NCBI RefSeq assembly: GCF_004297405.1
Contig: NZ_SCVC01000007.1
Span: 62,001-126,000, forward strand
Direction: 5' to 3'
Length of the DNA stretch: 64,000 nucleotides
From: Reyranella sp.
GTDB taxonomy: Bacteria; Pseudomonadota; Alphaproteobacteria; Reyranellales; Reyranellaceae
Within the stretch, counting starts at the first letter, position 1, and every line of letters begins with the position of its first letter. A program made the position numbers and the translations under genes. Under the pieces are notes generated by a model, which was given only the letters and a program-made list of their open reading frames with translations, ran no database searches and was not told the DNA's origin. Below are positions 8,255-18,077 of this stretch, piece by piece.

Positions 8255-8761
8255 GTGACCGATCTGCTGCGTCGCATCGAAGACATCGTCGCCCCGACCG
8301 TTGTCGGCATGGGCTTCGAGGTGGTTCGTGTCGCCATGAGCCGCGGCGGCACCCTGCAGATCATGATCGAGCCCGCCGACGGCCGGCCGATGGATGTCGA
8401 GGACTGTGCCACGCTTTCGCGCGCTCTTTCGGCGGTGCTCGATGTCGAGGATCCGATTTCTGAGGCCTATACGCTCGAGGTGAGCTCACCCGGCATCGAC
8501 CGGCCGCTCACGCGCCCCAAGGACTACGTCCGCTGGGCCGGCCATCTCGCCCGGATCGAGACGACACTGGCGGTCGAGGGCCGCCGTCGCTTCAAGGGCA
8601 CGCTGCTCGGACTGGAGGATAGCGTGGTCCGGCTGCGCCTCGATGATGGCAAGGAAGCCGCAGTGCCATTCGACGCGATATCGAAGGCCAAGCTCGAACT
8701 GACCGACCGGCTGATCGAAGAACACCGCCTGGCCCACGAAGGGGCCGGGCAGACTCACTGA
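8255..8761 (+). CDS. rimP: Ribosome maturation factor RimP
   Basis: 168 residues from GTG 8255. The frame is open upstream to 8099, but that stretch contains the leader hairpin and does not look like RimP; family homology begins at VTDLLRRIEDIVAPTVVGMG. RimP is needed for 30S subunit maturation. The N-terminal RimP domain carries VSSPGIDRPLTRPKDYVRW, the hallmark motif, and the C-terminal Sm-like domain follows (RRRFKGTLLGLED, then AVPFDAISKAKLE). First gene of the conserved rimP-nusA-ylxR-infB operon. Confidence 0.93.
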   Translation: MTDLLRRIEDIVAPTVVGMGFEVVRVAMSRGGTLQIMIEPADGRPMDVEDCATLSRALSAVLDVEDPISEAYTLEVSSPGIDRPLTRPKDYVRWAGHLARIETTLAVEGRRRFKGTLLGLEDSVVRLRLDDGKEAAVPFDAISKAKLELTDRLIEEHRLAHEGAGQTH

Positions 8762-8789
8762 ACGGACTGGGTAGAAGAGGGACATAGAC

Positions 8790-10340
8790 ATGGCGACGAC
8801 TGCCGATATCCCGCGCCTTGAAATGCTGCAGGTGGCCGACATGGTCGCTCGTGAAAAAGGCATCGAGCGCGAGGAAGTGCTCGAGGCGATGGAGCAGGCC
8901 ATCCAGAAGGCCGGCCGCGCCAAGTACGGGCTCGAGCACGACATCCGCGCCGAGATCGATCGCAAGACCGGTGAGATCAAGCTGCTGCGCTACATGCAGG
9001 TCGCCGACCCGATCGAAAACGAGAGCGTGCAGGTGCCGCTCGTGGAGGCCCAGCGCCGCAATCCCGAGGCGCAGGTCGGCGACTTCCTGACCGACGAGCT
9101 GCCGCCGATCGACTTCGGCCGCGTCGCCGCGCAGACCGCCAAGCAGGTCATCACCCAGCGCATGCGTGAAAGCGAGCGCAAGCGTCAGTACGAGGAATTC
9201 AAGGATCGCGTCGGCGAGATCGTGTCGGGCGTGGTCAAGCGCGTGGACTACGGCAACATCACCGTCGACCTGCAGCGCGCCGAAGGCGTGATCCGCCGCG
9301 ACGAGACGATCCCGCGCGAGAGCCTGCGCGTGAACGACCGCGTGCGCGCCTATATCTTCGACGTGCGCGAAGAGCCGCGCGGCCCGCAGATCTTTCTGTC
9401 GCGCAGCCATCCGCAGTTCATGGCCAAGCTGTTCACCCAGGAAGTGCCGGAAATCTACGACGGCATCATCGAGATCAAGGCCGTCGCCCGCGATCCCGGC
9501 AGCCGCGCCAAGATTGCCGTGCTCAGCCACGACAGCTCGATCGATCCGATCGGCGCCTGCGTCGGCATGCGCGGCAGCCGCGTCCAGGCGGTGGTGCAGG
9601 AGCTGCAGGGCGAGAAGGTCGACATCATCCCGTGGTCGGGCGACACCGCCAACTTCATCGTCAACGCGCTCGCGCCGGCCGAGGTCAGCAAGGTGCTGAT
9701 GGACGAAGAGAAGAACAAGACCGAGGTCGTGGTTCCCGACGACCAGCTCAGCCTCGCGATCGGCCGCCGCGGCCAGAACGTGAAGCTCGCCTCGCAGCTC
9801 ACCGGCTGGGAAATCGACATCATGACCGAGGCCGAAGAGAGCGAGCGCCGCCAGAAGGAAACGCGCGAGCGCACCGAGCTCTTCAAGGCGACGCTCGACG
9901 TCGATGACGTCATCGCCCATCTGCTGGTGGCCGAGGGCTATGCCTCGGTCGAGGAAGTGTCCGACGCCGCGGTCGAGGATCTGGCCGGAGTCGAGGGCTT
10001 CGACGAGGAGATCGCCACGGAGCTGCAGCGGCGTGGCCGTGAATACATCGAGAAGCGCGACGCCGAGCTGGCGCAGCGCCTCGAGGAGCTGGGCGTTTCC
10101 GAGGATGTGCGGTCGGCCGAGGGTCTCACCCTGGCGATGCTGGTCGCGCTGGGCGACGCCGGCGTGAAGACGCTCGACGACCTGGGTGACCTTGCGTCCG
10201 ACGAACTGCGCGAGATCGTCGGCGAGAGCACCATGGATTCCGAAACGGCGAACGCCATCATCATGAAGGCGCGCGAACACTGGTTCCCGGCTGACGAAGC
10301 AGCAGCCCAGGGATCAGCGGGCGACGTCGCAAAGGCCTGA
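8790..10340 (+). CDS. nusA: Transcription termination/antitermination factor NusA
   Basis: 516 residues. Binds RNA polymerase and nascent RNA, controlling pausing, termination and antitermination. Domain order: N-terminal RNAP-binding domain (1-~130), S1 (~135-200, EIVSGVVKRVDYGNITVDL), two KH domains (~230-350, CVGMRGSRVQAV and SLAIGRRGQNVKLA), then two acidic helix-hairpin-helix repeats (~365-500, including VEEVSDAAVEDLAGVEGFDE and LDDLGDLASDELREI), the long form usual in alpha- and gammaproteobacteria. AGAGGGA at 8776-8782 supports the ATG. 28 bases after rimP. Confidence 0.98.
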   Translation: MATTADIPRLEMLQVADMVAREKGIEREEVLEAMEQAIQKAGRAKYGLEHDIRAEIDRKTGEIKLLRYMQVADPIENESVQVPLVEAQRRNPEAQVGDFLTDELPPIDFGRVAAQTAKQVITQRMRESERKRQYEEFKDRVGEIVSGVVKRVDYGNITVDLQRAEGVIRRDETIPRESLRVNDRVRAYIFDVREEPRGPQIFLSRSHPQFMAKLFTQEVPEIYDGIIEIKAVARDPGSRAKIAVLSHDSSIDPIGACVGMRGSRVQAVVQELQGEKVDIIPWSGDTANFIVNALAPAEVSKVLMDEEKNKTEVVVPDDQLSLAIGRRGQNVKLASQLTGWEIDIMTEAEESERRQKETRERTELFKATLDVDDVIAHLLVAEGYASVEEVSDAAVEDLAGVEGFDEEIATELQRRGREYIEKRDAELAQRLEELGVSEDVRSAEGLTLAMLVALGDAGVKTLDDLGDLASDELREIVGESTMDSETANAIIMKAREHWFPADEAAAQGSAGDVAKA

Positions 10341-10359
10341 ACGAAGGAGACCGACACTC

Positions 10360-10968
10360 TTGGCACTTGCCCTCACGATGTCTGAACCCCATCTCTCGGT
10401 CCGCACCTGCATCGCGACCGGCGAGGAGGCTGCGCCGGAGCGGATGATCCGCTTCGTCGTCGGTCCTGAGGGAGATGCCGTGCCCGATCTGGCGCGGCGT
10501 CTGCCGGGGCGTGGTATGTGGGTGCGAGCGGAGCGGGCGGCGCTCGAACGGGTCCTCGCGAAGAACTTGTTCTCGAAGGCCGCACGCGCATCGGTGAAGG
10601 CAGCGGCTGATCTGCCCGATCGGGTCGAGCGGTTGCTGCTGGAGCGGGCGCTCGACGATCTCGGCCGTGCGCGTCGTGCCGGCCGTGCGGTCGCAGGCTT
10701 CGTGAAGGTCGAACAGATGGTTGGTCAGCGTCGGGCTGGCCTTCTCATTGTGGCCAACGAGGCCGACGGCGACGGACTTGCCAAGCTGCAGGCGACGGGC
10801 CTGCCGATCGAGAAGCTGGGCGACGCCGCGTCGCTTGGTGGGATTTTTGGCCGCGAACAAGCGGTCTACGTGGCGGTCGCTCGCGATGATGCGGGTGGCG
10901 CCTTCATTCAACGGATTGCGGTCGGGGCGGCGCGGTGGCGCGGGTTCCGATTGAACGGCGCCGGTTGA
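10360..10968 (+). CDS. YlxR (DUF448)-L7Ae-like RNA-binding fusion protein
   Basis: 202 residues from TTG 10360. AAGGAGA at 10344-10350 is 9 bases before this TTG and 27 before the next ATG (10378), so TTG is the better start. The N-terminal ~85 residues are a YlxR domain ([19 protein letters not shown], then LPGRGMWV). The C-terminal ~100 residues look like an L7Ae/YlxQ fold ([19 protein letters not shown]). YlxR-type proteins bind RNA or RNase P and sit between nusA and infB in most bacteria; fusion of the two parts is common in alphaproteobacteria. Its 3' end reaches 33 bases before the infB ATG. Confidence 0.88.
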   Translation: MALALTMSEPHLSVRTCIATGEEAAPERMIRFVVGPEGDAVPDLARRLPGRGMWVRAERAALERVLAKNLFSKAARASVKAAADLPDRVERLLLERALDDLGRARRAGRAVAGFVKVEQMVGQRRAGLLIVANEADGDGLAKLQATGLPIEKLGDAASLGGIFGREQAVYVAVARDDAGGAFIQRIAVGAARWRGFRLNGAG

Positions 10969-11000
10969 CGGGCCGAGACGGACCAAGGACAACAGCCGAC

Positions 11001-13823
11001 ATGACGGAACAGAAAGAAGAGACCAAGTCGACCAAGCCGCTCAGCCTCTCGACGACGGCGCGTACCGGCGCTGCGGCGAAGGCGGACGCGACCCAGGTGC
11101 GCCAGAAATTTTCGCACGGTCGCACGCGCGCAGTGACGGTCGAGGTCAAGAAGCCGGTGAAGCGCCCGGTTGGCGCTGCAGCGCCAGTGCCAGCGGCAAC
11201 GCCGGCACCCGCTGCTGCTGCCCCCACGCCGGCACCCGCAGCGGCAGCCCCTGCTGCGGCAGCTCCCGCACCGGCGCCGCAGGCACCGAAGCCGGCGGCA
11301 GTTGCTGCGCCTGCGCCTGCGCCTGCCCCCGCGCCCACTCGCACCCTCAAGATTGGTGGCGCCCCGGCTCCCGCGCCGACGAGTGCTCCGCCGTCGCGCC
11401 CGCCCAGCCGCTCCACGATGCCATCACGTCCGACCGGTCGTGATGGTGGCCGTGGCATCGTGCTGCGCACGCTGACCGAGGAAGAGAAGGAAGCGCGCGC
11501 TCGCGCCCTGGTCGACGCCAACCGCGACGCGGAAATCGCTCGCCAGCGCGCCGCCGAGGAGGCGGTGCGCCGTGCCGCCGAAGAAGAGGTGCGCAAGAAG
11601 GCCGACGAGGAGCACAAAAAGCGCCTCGCCGAGGAAGAGGCGCGCAAGAAGACCGAGGAAGAGGTCAAGCGCAAGGCCGATGCCCAGGTCCAGAAGCGTC
11701 TCGACCAGGCCGCTACCGCTCCGCCGCAGGCGCCGATCGCGCGCCAGGCTCAGGAGATCAGGCCGCCGGCTCCGGCTGCCACTCCTGCGGCTCCCTCCGC
11801 GCCGATCCGTCGTCCCGTCGGTGCCGCGCCGACCGGTGACGCGCTGCGTCGTCCGCCGCCGCGCCTGCCGATCGTCAACAAGCGTCTGCCGCCGCCGTCG
11901 GGCGCTCGTCGAGAGGCGCCGAAGCGCCGCAACGACAAGGTCGACGTTGGCCGCGCCGTCGCGGGCGAGAACGATTTCCGCAGCCGGTCGGTGGCGCAGC
12001 AGCGCCGCCGCCTGGAACGCGAGCGCCGCCAGCAGTTCGGCAGCGAGCCGCAGCAGAAGGTCTATCGTGAGGTCACGATTCCCGAGACGATCACCGTCCA
12101 GGAACTCGCGGCCCGCATGACCGAGCGGGGCGCTGACGTCATCAAGACGCTGATGCGCATGGGCGTGATGGCGACGATCAATCAGGCGATCGATGCCGAC
12201 ACCGCCGAGCTGGTCGTCACCGAAATGGGTCACCGCTCCAAGCGTGTGGCCGAGGGTGACGTCGAAACCGGCCTGACCGATCTGGTCGACGCCGAAGAGA
12301 ACATGCTGCCGCGGCCCCCGGTCGTCACGATCATGGGCCATGTCGATCACGGCAAGACCTCGCTGCTCGACGCGCTGCGGGCCACTGACGTGGCGGCGCA
12401 CGAAGCCGGCGGCATCACGCAGCATATCGGCGCCTACCAGGTGACTCTGCCGTCGCAGCAGAAGATCACCTTCCTCGATACGCCGGGCCACGAGGCCTTC
12501 ACGGCCATGCGCGCCCGCGGCGCCAAGGTGACGGACATCGTCGTGCTGGTGGTGGCCGGCGACGATGGCGTCATGCCGCAGACCAAGGAAGCGATCGCCC
12601 ACGCCAAGGCGGCGGGCGTGCCGATCATTGTCGCCATCAACAAGATGGACAAGCCGGGCGCGGATCCGAACCGCGTTCGTACCGAACTGCTGCAGGACGA
12701 GATCCAGGTCGAGCAACTGGGCGGCGACGTCCAGTCGATCGAGGTCTCGGCGACCAAGAGGATTAACCTCGACAAGCTCGAGGAAGCGATCCTCCTGCAG
12801 TCGGAAGTGCTGGAACTCAAGGCCAACCCCGACCGACCTGCCGACGGTGTCGTGGTCGAAGCCAAGCTCGATCCGGGCCGTGGCTCGGTGGCGACCGTTC
12901 TGGTGCAGCGTGGCACGCTGAAGGTCGGCGACATTCTCGTTGCCGGCTCGGTGTGGGGCCGCGTCCGCCGTCTCGTCGACGACCGTGGCAACGCGATCGA
13001 GAACGCAGGTCCGGCCTTCCCGGTCGAGATCCTGGGTCTCGACGGCACGCCGCAGGCCGGTGACGAGTTCCATGTCATGGACAGCGAGGCGCGGGCGAGA
13101 GAGATCGCCGACTTCCGCGCTCGCCGTGACCGCCAAGCCCAGCTTGCCCGCGCCGCGGGCGGCCGCGGCACCCTCGAGGAGATGATCAAGGGTATCCGCG
13201 AGGGCACGGCCAAGGAGCTGCCGGTGCTGATCAAGGCCGACGTGCAGGGCTCGGCGGAGGCGCTGGCCGGTGCGCTGGCGCGGCTGTCGACCGACAAGGT
13301 CGCGACCCGCGTGGTCTACAGCGGCGTCGGTGGCATCAGCGAAGCCGACATCACGCTGGCGAAGGCGTCGGGTGCGTTGCTCATCGGTTTCAACGTGCGT
13401 GCGAACCCGCAGGCCCGTGAGATCGCCAAGCGCGACAAGATCGACATCCGCTACTACAGCATCATCTACAAGGTCACCGAGGACATTCAGGCTCTGATGG
13501 TCGGTCTGCTCGACCCGACCTACAAGGAGACCTTCCTCGGCAACGCCCAGATCCGCGAAGTCTTCCGCATCACCAAGGTCGGCAACGTTGCCGGCTGTAT
13601 GGTCACGGAAGGCCAGGTCAAGCGCGGCGCCAAGGTTCGCCTGCTGCGCGACAACGTCGTGATCCACGAAGGCACGCTGAAGACGCTGCGCCGCTTCAAG
13701 GAGGAAGTCCGCGAAGTTCAGCATGGCTTCGAATGCGGTATGGCGTTCGAGAACTACGACGACATCAAGGTCGGCGATGTGATCGAATGCTTCGACGTCG
13801 TGGAAGTTACGCCGACGCTGTAG
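11001..13823 (+). CDS. infB: Translation initiation factor IF-2
   Basis: 940 residues from ATG 11001 (AAGGA at 10985-10989); an upstream in-frame start at 10935 would overlap ylxR and adds no conserved sequence. GTPase that places initiator tRNA on the 30S subunit and drives subunit joining. Order: Ala/Pro-rich linker (~56-140), charged helical segment rich in Glu/Lys/Arg (~160-235), IF2_N domain (~355-410), G domain with GHVDHGKT at ~445-452, DTPGHEAF and NKMD, then domains II, III and IV. The Ala/Pro tract is simple-sequence coding DNA, typical of alphaproteobacterial IF2. Confidence 0.98.
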   Translation: MTEQKEETKSTKPLSLSTTARTGAAAKADATQVRQKFSHGRTRAVTVEVKKPVKRPVGAAAPVPAATPAPAAAAPTPAPAAAAPAAAAPAPAPQAPKPAAVAAPAPAPAPAPTRTLKIGGAPAPAPTSAPPSRPPSRSTMPSRPTGRDGGRGIVLRTLTEEEKEARARALVDANRDAEIARQRAAEEAVRRAAEEEVRKKADEEHKKRLAEEEARKKTEEEVKRKADAQVQKRLDQAATAPPQAPIARQAQEIRPPAPAATPAAPSAPIRRPVGAAPTGDALRRPPPRLPIVNKRLPPPSGARREAPKRRNDKVDVGRAVAGENDFRSRSVAQQRRRLERERRQQFGSEPQQKVYREVTIPETITVQELAARMTERGADVIKTLMRMGVMATINQAIDADTAELVVTEMGHRSKRVAEGDVETGLTDLVDAEENMLPRPPVVTIMGHVDHGKTSLLDALRATDVAAHEAGGITQHIGAYQVTLPSQQKITFLDTPGHEAFTAMRARGAKVTDIVVLVVAGDDGVMPQTKEAIAHAKAAGVPIIVAINKMDKPGADPNRVRTELLQDEIQVEQLGGDVQSIEVSATKRINLDKLEEAILLQSEVLELKANPDRPADGVVVEAKLDPGRGSVATVLVQRGTLKVGDILVAGSVWGRVRRLVDDRGNAIENAGPAFPVEILGLDGTPQAGDEFHVMDSEARAREIADFRARRDRQAQLARAAGGRGTLEEMIKGIREGTAKELPVLIKADVQGSAEALAGALARLSTDKVATRVVYSGVGGISEADITLAKASGALLIGFNVRANPQAREIAKRDKIDIRYYSIIYKVTEDIQALMVGLLDPTYKETFLGNAQIREVFRITKVGNVAGCMVTEGQVKRGAKVRLLRDNVVIHEGTLKTLRRFKEEVREVQHGFECGMAFENYDDIKVGDVIECFDVVEVTPTL

Positions 13824-13830
13824 TCATCCA

Positions 13831-13956
13831 ACCTCCCCCGTCATCGGGGGAGGTGTCGTCGTCTTGCGACGACGGAGGGGTCAAAAGTCGCAAAGGCATT
13901 GCGGCCGGTGACCCCTCCGCCCGCTTCGCGGGCACCTCCCCGTTTGAATGGGGAGG
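13831..13956. repeat. Composite palindromic intergenic element between infB and rbfA
   Basis: Nearly the whole gap is nested hairpins. ACCTCCCCCG (13831-13840)/CGGGGGAGGT (13845-13854), perfect 10 bp; GTCGTC (13858-13863)/GACGAC (13868-13873); GGAGGGGTCA (13874-13883)/TGACCCCTCC (13909-13918), perfect 10 bp; GCCCGC (13919-13924)/GCGGGC (13928-13933); CCTCCCC (13935-13941)/GGGGAGG (13950-13956). The outer CCTCCCC/GGGGAGG units mirror each other, as in dispersed REP-like palindromic elements of alphaproteobacteria. It lies inside an operon and could stabilise or process the mRNA. Confidence 0.75.
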
Positions 13957-13974
13957 AAAAGAAGGAGGAACGCC

Positions 13975-14379
13975 ATGTCCCGGCGTAGCTCATCCGACAA
14001 AGACAATCGTGCTCCCGGCCAGCGTCAGCTTCGCGTCGGCGAGGAACTGCGCCATCTGCTGGCGGAGCTGTTTGAGCGCGGCGACATGCGCGACCCCGAT
14101 CTGCGCGGCGCCTCGATCACGGTGACTGCGGTCGACATTAGCCCCGATCTGCGCAACGCCACCGCCTTCGTCATGCCGCTCGGCGGCCAGGACGAGAAGC
14201 GGCTGCTGGCGGCCATGCGCCGGGCAGCGCCCTGGTTCCGTGCCCGGGTCGGCGAGCGCGCCGGCCTGCGCCACGCCCCCGAAATCCGCTTCGAGATCGA
14301 TCGGACCTTCGACGAAGCCGACAAGATCGGCGCTCTGCTGCGCCGGCCCGACGTCGCGCGCGATATCAAGGACGATTGA
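13975..14379 (+). CDS. rbfA: 30S ribosome-binding factor RbfA
   Basis: 134 residues from ATG 13975, with a strong GAAGGAGGAA at 13961-13970. RbfA binds immature 30S subunits and is needed for 16S 5'-end processing and cold adaptation. Family features: RQLRVGEELRHLLAELFERG at the start and ITVTAVDISPDLRNATAFVMPL in the KH-like core, ending FDEADKIGALLR. The gene follows the palindromic element and its last 14 bases overlap the convergent end of the MFS/spermidine-synthase-like gene. Confidence 0.95.
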   Translation: MSRRSSSDKDNRAPGQRQLRVGEELRHLLAELFERGDMRDPDLRGASITVTAVDISPDLRNATAFVMPLGGQDEKRLLAAMRRAAPWFRARVGERAGLRHAPEIRFEIDRTFDEADKIGALLRRPDVARDIKDD

Positions 14380-16588
14380 GGTAATACTCGTCGCGCGGAA
14401 AGAAATCGGTATTGGGTGAGGCCGCAGCCACCACCTGGCCGTTGTTCAGCGGCTCGACCTTCTTGTCCGCGAACCATTTCTGCAGCTCATCGCGATTGAT
14501 CCGCGCCGCTTTGAGATGGGCGGCGATCTCCGGCTGTGTCAGCAGCGCCAGCACCTTCTCACGCGCGTAGGGAATGGGCCGGTCGCTGCCCATCAGGGCC
14601 GGATGCACCATGGTCACGTAGGGAAAGACCGAGCGAAAGGTTTCGATCGAGCGTTCGGTCGGTGCCCATTGGACGTAGATGCCGCCCGGCGCCAGCTTGG
14701 AGCGCACCTGACGGAAGAATTCCTGCGAGTTCAGAAGTCCCGAGAGCGCCGTCTTGGGCAGGATCGCGTCGGCTTCGATCACATCGTAGAGGGTCGGGTC
14801 GAGAGCCAGCGCATGCCGCCCGTCCGCTACGAGGACCTCGAAGCGTTTGCCGGCCAGCAGTTCGTCGACGCCCGAGCGGCCGCCTTGCGTAAGATAGCTG
14901 CGCAGCGTCTCGATGACCGGCGCCACGATTTCGATGACGCGGACCTTCTCGGTCGCGGGATGCAAGCCGGCCGCATAGGGCGTACCGCCAGTGCCCGAAC
15001 CGATCACCAACACGCGCTTGGGTGCTTCGTGGACCAGCGGGCCGATGGCACCCAGGAAAGCGTGCACCGTGTCGAAGGCCAGGCGGCTTTGCGAATGGCC
15101 CTGGATGTAAAGCCGGCCATTTTCACGGTCCGACATCTTCAGCAAGCTGAGACCGGTCTTGTCCTCTGCAACGATGGCCGTTTCGGTCGTGAGCCCGTGC
15201 AAGCGCCGCCAGAAGGCATCGCCCCCCGGAAAGAACAGCAGGCCGGCCACCAGCACGGCGGCCGGCAGATAGGCCCAGCGCGTCGCCCGCGGCCCGGCGA
15301 GTTGCAGAACGGCGAAGGCGAGCCCGATTGCCACCAGGAGTTTCAAGGTGCCGGCGGTGCCCGCCAGGTCGAGCAACAGAAGCCCCGCCACCAGGCTGCC
15401 CATGCTGTTGCCCACGATGTTGGCGAGCTGCACCAGGCCGACGCGGCTGCCCAACCGGTCGAGGTCACGCTGCACGGCCTTCTGCACGACCGGGAAGGAG
15501 AAGCCCATGATGAAGGACGCCGGCAACACGACGACGGCGACCAGCAGGACGATCAGCGCAATGTCATCGGCGCGGCCACTCATGATGTCGTGATCGACGA
15601 AAGTCGAGGGCAGCAGGCCCACGCCAATGGCGAGGTAGACGAACCAGGCGCCCGCCAAGGCCAGCGCCGTCGCCACGCCCTGCATCAGGAAGAAGAAACG
15701 CCGTGGATCGGAAATGCGATCGATCGTGCGTGCGCCGACCAGCAGGCCCGCGGCGTCGCCCAGCAGGAACACGGCGAGCACGAGCGAGAAGCTGTAGCCG
15801 TTCGACTGCAGCAACACGCCGATCAGGCGATACCAGACGATCTGCAAGGCCACGATCAGGAAGCCGCTGATGAAGACCAGCAGCGACCAGCGCCAGACGA
15901 TGCCGTCGCGGCCGATTTCGGCGGTGCTTGTCGTGGCCCTTGAAGGCGCGCCACCCTGCATGTCGAGGCCGCGCGCCAGCAGAAGGCCGCCGGCGGCGAC
16001 CACGAGATTGAGCGCAGCGGCCAGATAAATGGCCTTGTCGAAGCCCAGGGAGCCGATCAGGAACCAGCCGCCTAGAAAGGCACCGATGCCGGCCCCCAGC
16101 GTGTTGAGTCCGTAGAGCCAGCCGATCAGCTTGGCCGACCCGGCGATCTGGCTGACCACGGCCTTGGAGAGAAAGGGCAGGGAGCAACCCATCAGGAAGG
16201 TCGGCCACAGCAGGCCGGCGAACACGATGCCGAAGATCACGCCGCGCGAGGCCGATAGCGGCAGGAGTTCGCGATAGATGACGTCGTAGTAGAGCCATGG
16301 GCTCAGCACGGCGAAGACGGCGATGCCCACCTCACAGAGCGCGAAGGCGAGCAGCGCGCCATGCCGCGACAGCCGGTCGGCGTAGAGACCGGCCGCGAGG
16401 CTGCCGATGCCGAGGCCTAGCAGAAAGGCACCGACCACCAAGGCGGCGGCGATCGTGTCGGCGCCGGCGAACAGGCCCAGCAATCGATGCCAGGCTGTCT
16501 GGTAGATCAGGGCTGCAGCGCCTGAGAGAAAGAACAGTCCGAAAAGCGTGGATTGCCGGACGCGATCCGACCGTAGCCCTGATGTCAT
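14366..16588 (-). CDS. Fused MFS-like membrane protein and spermidine synthase-like domain
   Basis: 740 residues from ATG 16588 (a TTG at 16624 is an alternative). The N-terminal ~480 residues contain about a dozen hydrophobic helices, opening GLFFLSGAAALIYQTAWHRL, a phrase typical of spermine/spermidine-synthase-associated membrane proteins. The C-terminal ~250 residues form a class I SAM/decarboxylated-SAM-binding fold (RVLVIGSGTGGTPYAAGL, then VLVADGRHAL and DVIEADAILP). Such fusions may make or move polyamine-like compounds, but many lack synthase activity. It is an opposite-strand insert in the rbfA-truB run. Function is uncertain. Confidence 0.82.
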   Translation of the reverse strand: MTSGLRSDRVRQSTLFGLFFLSGAAALIYQTAWHRLLGLFAGADTIAAALVVGAFLLGLGIGSLAAGLYADRLSRHGALLAFALCEVGIAVFAVLSPWLYYDVIYRELLPLSASRGVIFGIVFAGLLWPTFLMGCSLPFLSKAVVSQIAGSAKLIGWLYGLNTLGAGIGAFLGGWFLIGSLGFDKAIYLAAALNLVVAAGGLLLARGLDMQGGAPSRATTSTAEIGRDGIVWRWSLLVFISGFLIVALQIVWYRLIGVLLQSNGYSFSLVLAVFLLGDAAGLLVGARTIDRISDPRRFFFLMQGVATALALAGAWFVYLAIGVGLLPSTFVDHDIMSGRADDIALIVLLVAVVVLPASFIMGFSFPVVQKAVQRDLDRLGSRVGLVQLANIVGNSMGSLVAGLLLLDLAGTAGTLKLLVAIGLAFAVLQLAGPRATRWAYLPAAVLVAGLLFFPGGDAFWRRLHGLTTETAIVAEDKTGLSLLKMSDRENGRLYIQGHSQSRLAFDTVHAFLGAIGPLVHEAPKRVLVIGSGTGGTPYAAGLHPATEKVRVIEIVAPVIETLRSYLTQGGRSGVDELLAGKRFEVLVADGRHALALDPTLYDVIEADAILPKTALSGLLNSQEFFRQVRSKLAPGGIYVQWAPTERSIETFRSVFPYVTMVHPALMGSDRPIPYAREKVLALLTQPEIAAHLKAARINRDELQKWFADKKVEPLNNGQVVAAASPNTDFFPRDEYYLNRP

Positions 16589-16668
16589 GCTTGCAGCCTG
16601 CCTGAAGCGACGGCTGGCGCGCAACGATTAGTCGGCTTAAACGAGCGCTCCTCGAACGAGGTCATGGG

Positions 16669-17574
16669 ATGGCGCGCAGGCGAAAAGGCGACAAGGTTGA
16701 TGGATGGGTGGTGCTCGACAAGCCGGTGGGGCTGGGGTCGACACCGGCGGTCAGTCGTGTGCGCCGTCTGTTCGGCGCGCAGAAGGCGGGCCATGGCGGT
16801 ACCCTCGATCCGCTGGCCAGCGGTGTGCTGCCGATCGCGCTCGGCGAGGCGACCAAGACCGTGCCGTTCGTGATGGATGGCCGAAAGGAATACCGATTCA
16901 CGCTCCGCTTCGGAGAAGCCCGTTCGACCGAAGACAGCGAAGGCGAAGTCACGGCCACGAGCGAGGTTCGGCCCGAAGACGCGGCGATTGCCGCAGCGCT
17001 TCCGGCCTTCCTGGGCGAGATCGAGCAGATGCCGCCGGTCTTCTCGGCCCTCAAAGTCGACGGCCGTCGGGCCTATGATTTGGCCCGGGCGGGTGAGACG
17101 GTCGAGCTCAAGCCACGCCGCGTCCTGATCGAGCGCCTGGAATTCCTCGCCCGGCCGGACAGGGACCATGCAGATTTCGTGGTCGGTTGCGGCAAGGGCA
17201 CCTACATCCGGTCCCTCGGGCGCGACTTGGCACAGGCTCTGGGCACCGTCGGACACCTGTCGATGCTGCGTCGGACCGCCGCCGGACCCTTCCGGGAGGC
17301 GGCGGCCATTTCGCTTCCCAAACTGGAGGCCCTCGGGCATATTCCCGCGCTCTTCGGGGCCCTGGCTCCCGTTGCAACCGCGCTGGACGACATCCCGGCG
17401 CTGGCCGTGACGGAAGCCCAAGCGGACCGGTTGCGCCAAGGCCAACCTGTACTCTTGACCCGGGACGCACCGCCGTCCGGCGCACTGGTTCGCGCCGAGC
17501 TCGGCGACAGGCTCGTGGCACTTGTCCGTTCGGACGGTGTCGCTCTCCAGCCGGTGCGCGTGTTCAACCTTTAA
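16669..17574 (+). CDS. truB: tRNA pseudouridine-55 synthase
   Basis: 301 residues. TruB converts U55 of the tRNA T-loop to pseudouridine and acts as a tRNA chaperone. Motif I GWVVLDKPVGLGST, catalytic block KAGHGGTLDPLASGVLPIALG with the nucleophilic Asp, and the later GKGTYIRSLGRDLA motif are present. The C-terminal ~60 residues fit a PUA-like tail (LALTEAQADRLRQG-like region with VRAELGDRLVAL). It is divergent from the MFS fusion, with a 80-base gap to the fusion's ATG, and 17 bases before rpsO. Confidence 0.97.
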   Translation: MARRRKGDKVDGWVVLDKPVGLGSTPAVSRVRRLFGAQKAGHGGTLDPLASGVLPIALGEATKTVPFVMDGRKEYRFTLRFGEARSTEDSEGEVTATSEVRPEDAAIAAALPAFLGEIEQMPPVFSALKVDGRRAYDLARAGETVELKPRRVLIERLEFLARPDRDHADFVVGCGKGTYIRSLGRDLAQALGTVGHLSMLRRTAAGPFREAAAISLPKLEALGHIPALFGALAPVATALDDIPALAVTEAQADRLRQGQPVLLTRDAPPSGALVRAELGDRLVALVRSDGVALQPVRVFNL

Positions 17575-17591
17575 GATTATGGAGATGACCG

Positions 17592-17861
17592 ATGTCGATT
17601 ACAGCCGCGCGCAAGGCGGAGCTGATCAAGACCTATGCCCAAGCAGAGGGTGATACCGGTTCGCCGGAAGTCCAGGTCGCGATCCTTAGCGAGCGCATTT
17701 CCAACCTCACCGAGCACTTCAAGGGCCACGCGAAGGATCACCATTCGCGCCGTGGTCTGCTGAAGCTCGTCGGCCAGCGCCGGCGTCTGCTCGACTACCT
17801 CAAGGACAGGGACAACAAGCGCTACGACTCGTTGATCGAGCGCCTGGGTCTCCGCCGTTGA
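17592..17861 (+). CDS. rpsO: 30S ribosomal protein S15
   Basis: 89 residues, exactly the usual size. S15 binds the 16S central domain early in assembly. Recognisable sequence: [21 protein letters not shown], shortened here as [13 protein letters not shown], then [20 protein letters not shown] and [12 protein letters not shown], ending [18 protein letters not shown] at 17581-17585 lies before the ATG. It is followed by a strong intrinsic terminator. The rpsO-pnp order is conserved across bacteria. Confidence 0.98.
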   Translation: MSITAARKAELIKTYAQAEGDTGSPEVQVAILSERISNLTEHFKGHAKDHHSRRGLLKLVGQRRRLLDYLKDRDNKRYDSLIERLGLRR

Positions 17862-17866
17862 ACCTC

Positions 17867-17907
17867 AGGCCCCGCTCCCCTCTTCCAAAGATGGGGCGGG
17901 GCCTTTT
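17867..17907 (+). terminator. Intrinsic terminator after rpsO
   Basis: AGGCCCCGC (17867-17875) pairs with GCGGGGCCT (17896-17904), 9 bp, extended inside by CCC/GGG after one bulged T, then TTTT. It begins 5 bases after the rpsO stop and would separate rpsO from pnp or make partial readthrough. Confidence 0.85.
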
Positions 17908-17962
17908 CGCGTCGTGTCGTCCGGTCCCCGTGAGTTCGGCCGGCTGACGCGACATCGCAGTA

Positions 17963-18001
17963 ACCGGGAAGGCAGGGGCGAGAGCAAACGTCTATCCCGG
18001 T
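17963..18001 (+). promoter_or_regulatory. Possible stem-loop in the pnp leader
   Basis: ACCGGGA (17963-17969) can pair with TCCCGGT (17995-18001) around a 25-base loop. Leader stem-loops before pnp are RNase III targets used for autoregulation in enterobacteria; whether this one serves that role is inference. Confidence 0.3.
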
Positions 18002-18077
18002 CCTGTCGGCGCAAGGGCGTCGGCGGGCGGTCGTTGCCAAACGGGGGCGAACGGCCGTGATGGAAAGGATGAATGAG

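Noticed and set aside
8592-10280. A 562-residue open frame antisense to nusA
   Set aside because: Same third-position GC artefact; low complexity and no recognised domain, while NusA motifs are complete on the plus strand.
11424-13724. A 766-residue open frame antisense to infB
   Set aside because: It is the high-GC complement of IF2 codons, with Asp/Val/His/Arg bias and no family motif. infB on the plus strand is certain.
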